Origin: Savagea sp.
Lineage (GTDB): Bacteria; Bacillota; Bacilli; Bacillales_A; Planococcaceae
Length of the DNA: 8,130 bases
Assembly: GCA_030152265.1 (NCBI GenBank)
Contig: JASLHQ010000231.1
Location: 1-8,130 of the forward strand
Reading direction: 5' to 3'
Position 1 is the stretch's first letter, and the number at the start of each line of letters is the position of its first letter. Under the pieces are notes generated by a model that saw only the letters and a list, made by a program, of their open reading frames with translations, made no database searches and was not told where the DNA came from. Shown here piece by piece: positions 6,256 through 8,130 of the stretch. The position numbers and the translations under genes are program-made.

Positions 6256-6361
6256 ACGGTATTACTACACACGCAATCGGGATAAGGAAAAGGGTGCAGC
6301 TTGCTGTCGTTTCTTTAGAGGAACATTGCGGAGGAAAACAACCAATAGGAGGAATTTAGTA
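6256..6361 (+). promoter_or_regulatory. Leader (5' UTR) of rpsB with possible fold
   Basis: About 105 bases lie between the predicted start and the rpsB ATG. CGCAAT (6272-6277) is exactly complementary to ATTGCG (6325-6330). Inside it AAGGAAA (6284-6290) can pair with TTTCTTT (6310-6316, one G-U), and GCAG (6296-6299) with CTGT (6304-6307, one G-U). This gives a nested, imperfect stem that closes just before the ribosome binding region. A second purine-rich GGAGG (6330-6334) overlaps the outer stem. In enterobacteria S2 represses its own operon through the rpsB leader; whether this leader does the same is inference. The pairing is weak to moderate. Confidence 0.4.
6347..6352 (+). promoter_or_regulatory. 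Ribosome binding site of rpsB
   Basis: A perfect AGGAGG lies 9 bases before the ATG at 6362. It decides that start over an in-frame TTG at 6326, which would place this site inside the gene. Confidence 0.9.
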
Positions 6362-7093
6362 ATGGCTATTATTTCAATGAAACAATTACTTGAAGCTGGT
6401 GTACACTTCGGACACCAAACACGCCGTTGGAACCCGAAAATGAAACCATACATTTTCGTTGAGCGTAACGGAATCTACATCATCGATCTTCAAAAGACGG
6501 TGAAGAAACTTGAAGAAGCATACAAATTTATGCGTCAAGTTGGAGAAGACGGAGGACAAGTTCTTTTCGTCGGAACGAAAAAACAAGCACAAGATGCTGT
6601 TAAAGAAGAAGCTGAACGTGCAGGCATGTACTACGTTAACCAACGTTGGTTAGGTGGAATGCTCACAAACTTCGAAACGATTCAAAAGCGTGTAGCACGC
6701 ATGAAAGAAATCGAAAAAATGGAAGAAGACGGCATTTTTGACGTACTTCCTAAAAAAGAAGTATCTGAACTTATGAAAGAACACGCTCGTCTCGTTAAAT
6801 TCTTAGGCGGTATCCGTGAAATGAAACGCGTACCTGACGTTATGTTCGTTGTAGATCCACGTAAAGAACATATCGCAGTTGCAGAAGCGAATAAATTAAA
6901 TATTCCAATCGTAGGAATCGTCGATACGAACTGTGATCCAGACGAAATCGACTACGTAATCCCTGCGAACGATGATGCAATCCGCGCAGTTCGTCTTTTA
7001 ACGAGCAAAATGGCTGATGCATTAATCGAAGGAAACCAAGGTGAAGACGAAGAAGTAGCTCAAGAAGAAACAACTGAAGAAGCTGCAGAATAA
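6362..7093 (+). CDS. rpsB: 30S ribosomal protein S2
   Basis: Small-subunit protein that joins late in 30S assembly, near S1/mRNA exit-side contacts. The 243 residues match S2 along their length. Conserved blocks are the N-terminal ISMKQLLEAGVHFGHQTRRWNPKM, RNGIYIIDLQKTVKKL, LFVGTKKQAQDAVKEEAERAGMYYVNQRWLGGMLTNFETI, the DPRKEHIAVAEANKLNIPIVGIVDTNCDPDEIDYVIPANDDAIRA region, and an acidic C-terminal tail (EDEEVAQEETTEEAAE), longer than I recall for B. subtilis S2. The start at ATG 6362 is fixed by AGGAGG 9 bases upstream; the reading frame is open further up but that is leader. It has its own promoter and is followed by a 164-base structured gap and tsf, the usual partner in nearly all bacteria. 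Confidence 0.99.
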   Translation: MAIISMKQLLEAGVHFGHQTRRWNPKMKPYIFVERNGIYIIDLQKTVKKLEEAYKFMRQVGEDGGQVLFVGTKKQAQDAVKEEAERAGMYYVNQRWLGGMLTNFETIQKRVARMKEIEKMEEDGIFDVLPKKEVSELMKEHARLVKFLGGIREMKRVPDVMFVVDPRKEHIAVAEANKLNIPIVGIVDTNCDPDEIDYVIPANDDAIRAVRLLTSKMADALIEGNQGEDEEVAQEETTEEAAE

Positions 7094-7183
7094 TTCGACT
7101 TTCATCGTTGAAGTATGAAGCACAACAATCATTCGTGAGCGTTTGCTCGAACATGTCGTATCGCACGGGATGTTTACGAATGG
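7094..7183 (+). promoter_or_regulatory. Candidate structured cis-RNA between rpsB and tsf
   Basis: Two folds are visible. First, ACTT-CA (7098-7104, one bulged U) pairs with TGAAGT (7109-7114), extended by TTC/GAA (7094-7096/7117-7119), as a hairpin directly after the rpsB stop. Second, a compact three-way junction: P1 CATTCGT (7130-7136) with ACGAATG (7176-7182), extendable by a U-G pair 7129/7183; P2 GAGC (7137-7140) with GCTC (7145-7148), loop GTTT; P3 7150-7159 with 7165-7174 (9 of 10 positions pair, one G-G mismatch, 5-base loop). Junction linkers are 0, 1 and 1 base. The terminator stem starts immediately after. No open reading frame or promoter is seen here. I do not recognise it as a named RNA family; a regulatory role on tsf is inferred. 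Confidence 0.6.
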
Positions 7184-7221
7184 AAAGACGATAAGCGGCT
7201 GATCCCCTTATCGTCTTTTTT
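7184..7221 (+). terminator. Intrinsic terminator or attenuator between rpsB and tsf
   Basis: AAAGACGATAAG (7184-7195) is exactly complementary to CTTATCGTCTTT (7207-7218), a 12-bp stem with an 11-base loop that can add two more G-C pairs. T-residues continue to 7221, giving a six-T tail (7216-7221). It is a strong rho-independent terminator. Because no promoter is visible between it and tsf, it is more likely partial or conditional (an attenuator) than an absolute end. Confidence 0.9.
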
Positions 7222-7241
7222 ACAGAAGTTAAATTCATCTT

Positions 7242-7247
7242 AGGAGG
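7242..7247 (+). promoter_or_regulatory. Ribosome binding site of tsf
   Basis: AGGAGG lies 10 bases before the ATG at 7258 and 20 bases after the terminator tail. Confidence 0.88.
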
Positions 7248-7257
7248 AATATATACA

Positions 7258-8130
7258 ATGGCTAAAATTACAGCAGCAATGGTAAAAGAATTACGTGAAA
7301 AAACAGGCGTCGGTATGATGGACTGTAAAAAAGCATTAACAGAAGTTGACGGTGACATGGACGCAGCAGTAGACTTCTTACGTGAAAAAGGACTTGCAAG
7401 CGCAGCGAAAAAAGCTGACCGTATCGCAGCAGAAGGTACTACTTCAGTACTCGTTAACGGCAACGAAGCAGTCATCGTCGAAATTAACGCTGAAACAGAC
7501 TTCGTAGCGAAAAACGACGCATTCCAAACATTAGTACAAGAAATCGCTGAACACCTTTTAGCGAACAAACCAGCTGACGTAGAAGCTGCTGAAGCTTCAA
7601 CAATGTCAAACGGTGCAACAGTTGCAGATCACATCTCTAGCGCAGTTGCAAAAATCGGTGAGAAAATTACGCTTCGCCGTTTCGAAATTATGACAAAAAC
7701 AGATGCTGACGCATTCGGACCATACTTACACATGGGCGGACGTATTTCAGTATTAACATTACTCGAAGGTTCAACAGATGAAACAGCAGCGAAAGACGTT
7801 GCAATGCACATCGCTGCAATGAACCCAAAATACATCTCACGCGACGAAGTTTCTGCTGAAGAAGTAGAGCGTGAGCGTAAAGTATTAACAGAACAAGCAC
7901 TTAACGAAGGTAAACCAGAAAATATCGTTGCGAAAATGGTAGAAGGTCGCCTCGGCAAGTTCTTCGAAGAAATCTGTGTACTTGAGCAACCATTCGTTAA
8001 AGACGGAGACCAAAAAGTTGGTAAATTCGTTGAAGCAACAGGTGGTAAATTAGTGAAATTCGTTCGTTACGAAGTTGGAGAAGGTTTAGAAAAACGTGAA
8101 GAAAACTTCGCGGACGAAGTAATGGGTCAA
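7258..8130 (+). CDS. tsf: Elongation factor Ts (3' end missing)
   Basis: Guanine nucleotide exchange factor that recycles EF-Tu-GDP to EF-Tu-GTP. The frame is open from the ATG at 7258 to the right edge, 291 codons; the B. subtilis protein is about 293 residues, so only the last few codons and the stop are missing. The N-terminal UBA-like domain (MAKITAAMVKELREKTGVGMMDCKKAL, to about residue 55) is followed by the core, with the EF-Tu-contacting motif TDFVAKN (80-86; Asp81 and Phe82 match the residues that displace the EF-Tu magnesium) and the two-subdomain core ending in GGKLVKFVRYEVGEGLEK. The start is supported by AGGAGG 10 bases upstream. Its transcription must come from the rpsB promoter through the terminator at 7184-7221, unless an unseen promoter exists. 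Confidence 0.98.
   Translation, partial: MAKITAAMVKELREKTGVGMMDCKKALTEVDGDMDAAVDFLREKGLASAAKKADRIAAEGTTSVLVNGNEAVIVEINAETDFVAKNDAFQTLVQEIAEHLLANKPADVEAAEASTMSNGATVADHISSAVAKIGEKITLRRFEIMTKTDADAFGPYLHMGGRISVLTLLEGSTDETAAKDVAMHIAAMNPKYISRDEVSAEEVERERKVLTEQALNEGKPENIVAKMVEGRLGKFFEEICVLEQPFVKDGDQKVGKFVEATGGKLVKFVRYEVGEGLEKREENFADEVMGQ

Noticed and set aside
6326..6361. TTG start giving a 12-residue longer S2
   Set aside because: The added residues are not S2-like, and the perfect AGGAGG at 6347-6352 is correctly placed for ATG 6362.
7098..7192. Classical antiterminator pairing ATCGT (7104-7108) with ACGAT in the terminator arm (7188-7192)
   Set aside because: Only five to six pairs form and they do not extend either way; this is far weaker than the 12-bp terminator stem. 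A switch of this simple kind is not supported.
7219..7224. TTTACA as the -35 of a tsf promoter
   Set aside because: The matching -10 position holds the AGGAGG ribosome binding site, and no TATAAT-like hexamer lies 15-19 bases downstream.
6840..7568. Antisense open frame of 242 codons across rpsB, the gap and tsf
   Set aside because: It is a shadow of two certain genes, has no ribosome binding site or recognisable domain, and crosses the structured gap.
1..8130. Mobile elements, CRISPR arrays, tRNA or rRNA genes, defence or phage genes
   Set aside because: None seen. All space is taken by conserved core genes on one strand with short gaps, and no direct repeats or transposase-like frames appear.

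Overview
The window looks like chromosomal DNA of a motile, low-to-moderate GC Gram-positive bacterium of the order Bacillales. Gene content and order (cheB-cheA-cheW-cheC-cheD-sigD-[small gene]-swrB/ylxL-rpsB-tsf, all on the + strand) match the 3' end of the Bacillus-type fla/che operon and the ribosomal genes that follow it. Strong AGGAGG-type ribosome binding sites, U-tailed hairpin terminators and the CheC/CheD adaptation system fit the same group. The genus cannot be fixed from the sequence alone. There is no sign of mobile DNA, CRISPR, tRNA or rRNA; this is a conserved core region.

Bases 1-4457 hold the chemotaxis block: the 3' part of cheB (cut by the window edge), then complete cheA, cheW, cheC and cheD, with overlaps or very short gaps. 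CheA and CheW form the receptor-kinase core. CheB and CheD modify receptors. CheC removes phosphate from CheY-P and partners CheD. All recognisable catalytic residues are intact. Bases 4458-4540 hold a clear intrinsic terminator followed by an extended -10 promoter, which separates the chemotaxis genes from sigD.

Bases 4541-6216 hold sigD (motility sigma factor), a 104-codon charged protein of unknown function, and a SwrB/YlxL-type membrane-anchored protein. The last two abut in the same reading frame across one TAG codon. No terminator is seen after swrB.

Bases 6217-8130 are the translation block. A strong housekeeping-type promoter and a leader of about 105 nt precede rpsB (protein S2). 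A 164-base gap follows, then tsf (EF-Ts), which runs off the window only a few codons before its expected end. The rpsB-tsf gap is the most interesting non-coding stretch: it can fold into a small hairpin, a compact perfect-looking three-way junction and a 12-bp terminator hairpin, and no promoter is visible between that terminator and tsf. It is a candidate cis-regulatory RNA or attenuator controlling EF-Ts relative to S2. Other points of note are a 13-bp perfect inverted repeat inside cheB and a possible structured leader of rpsB.
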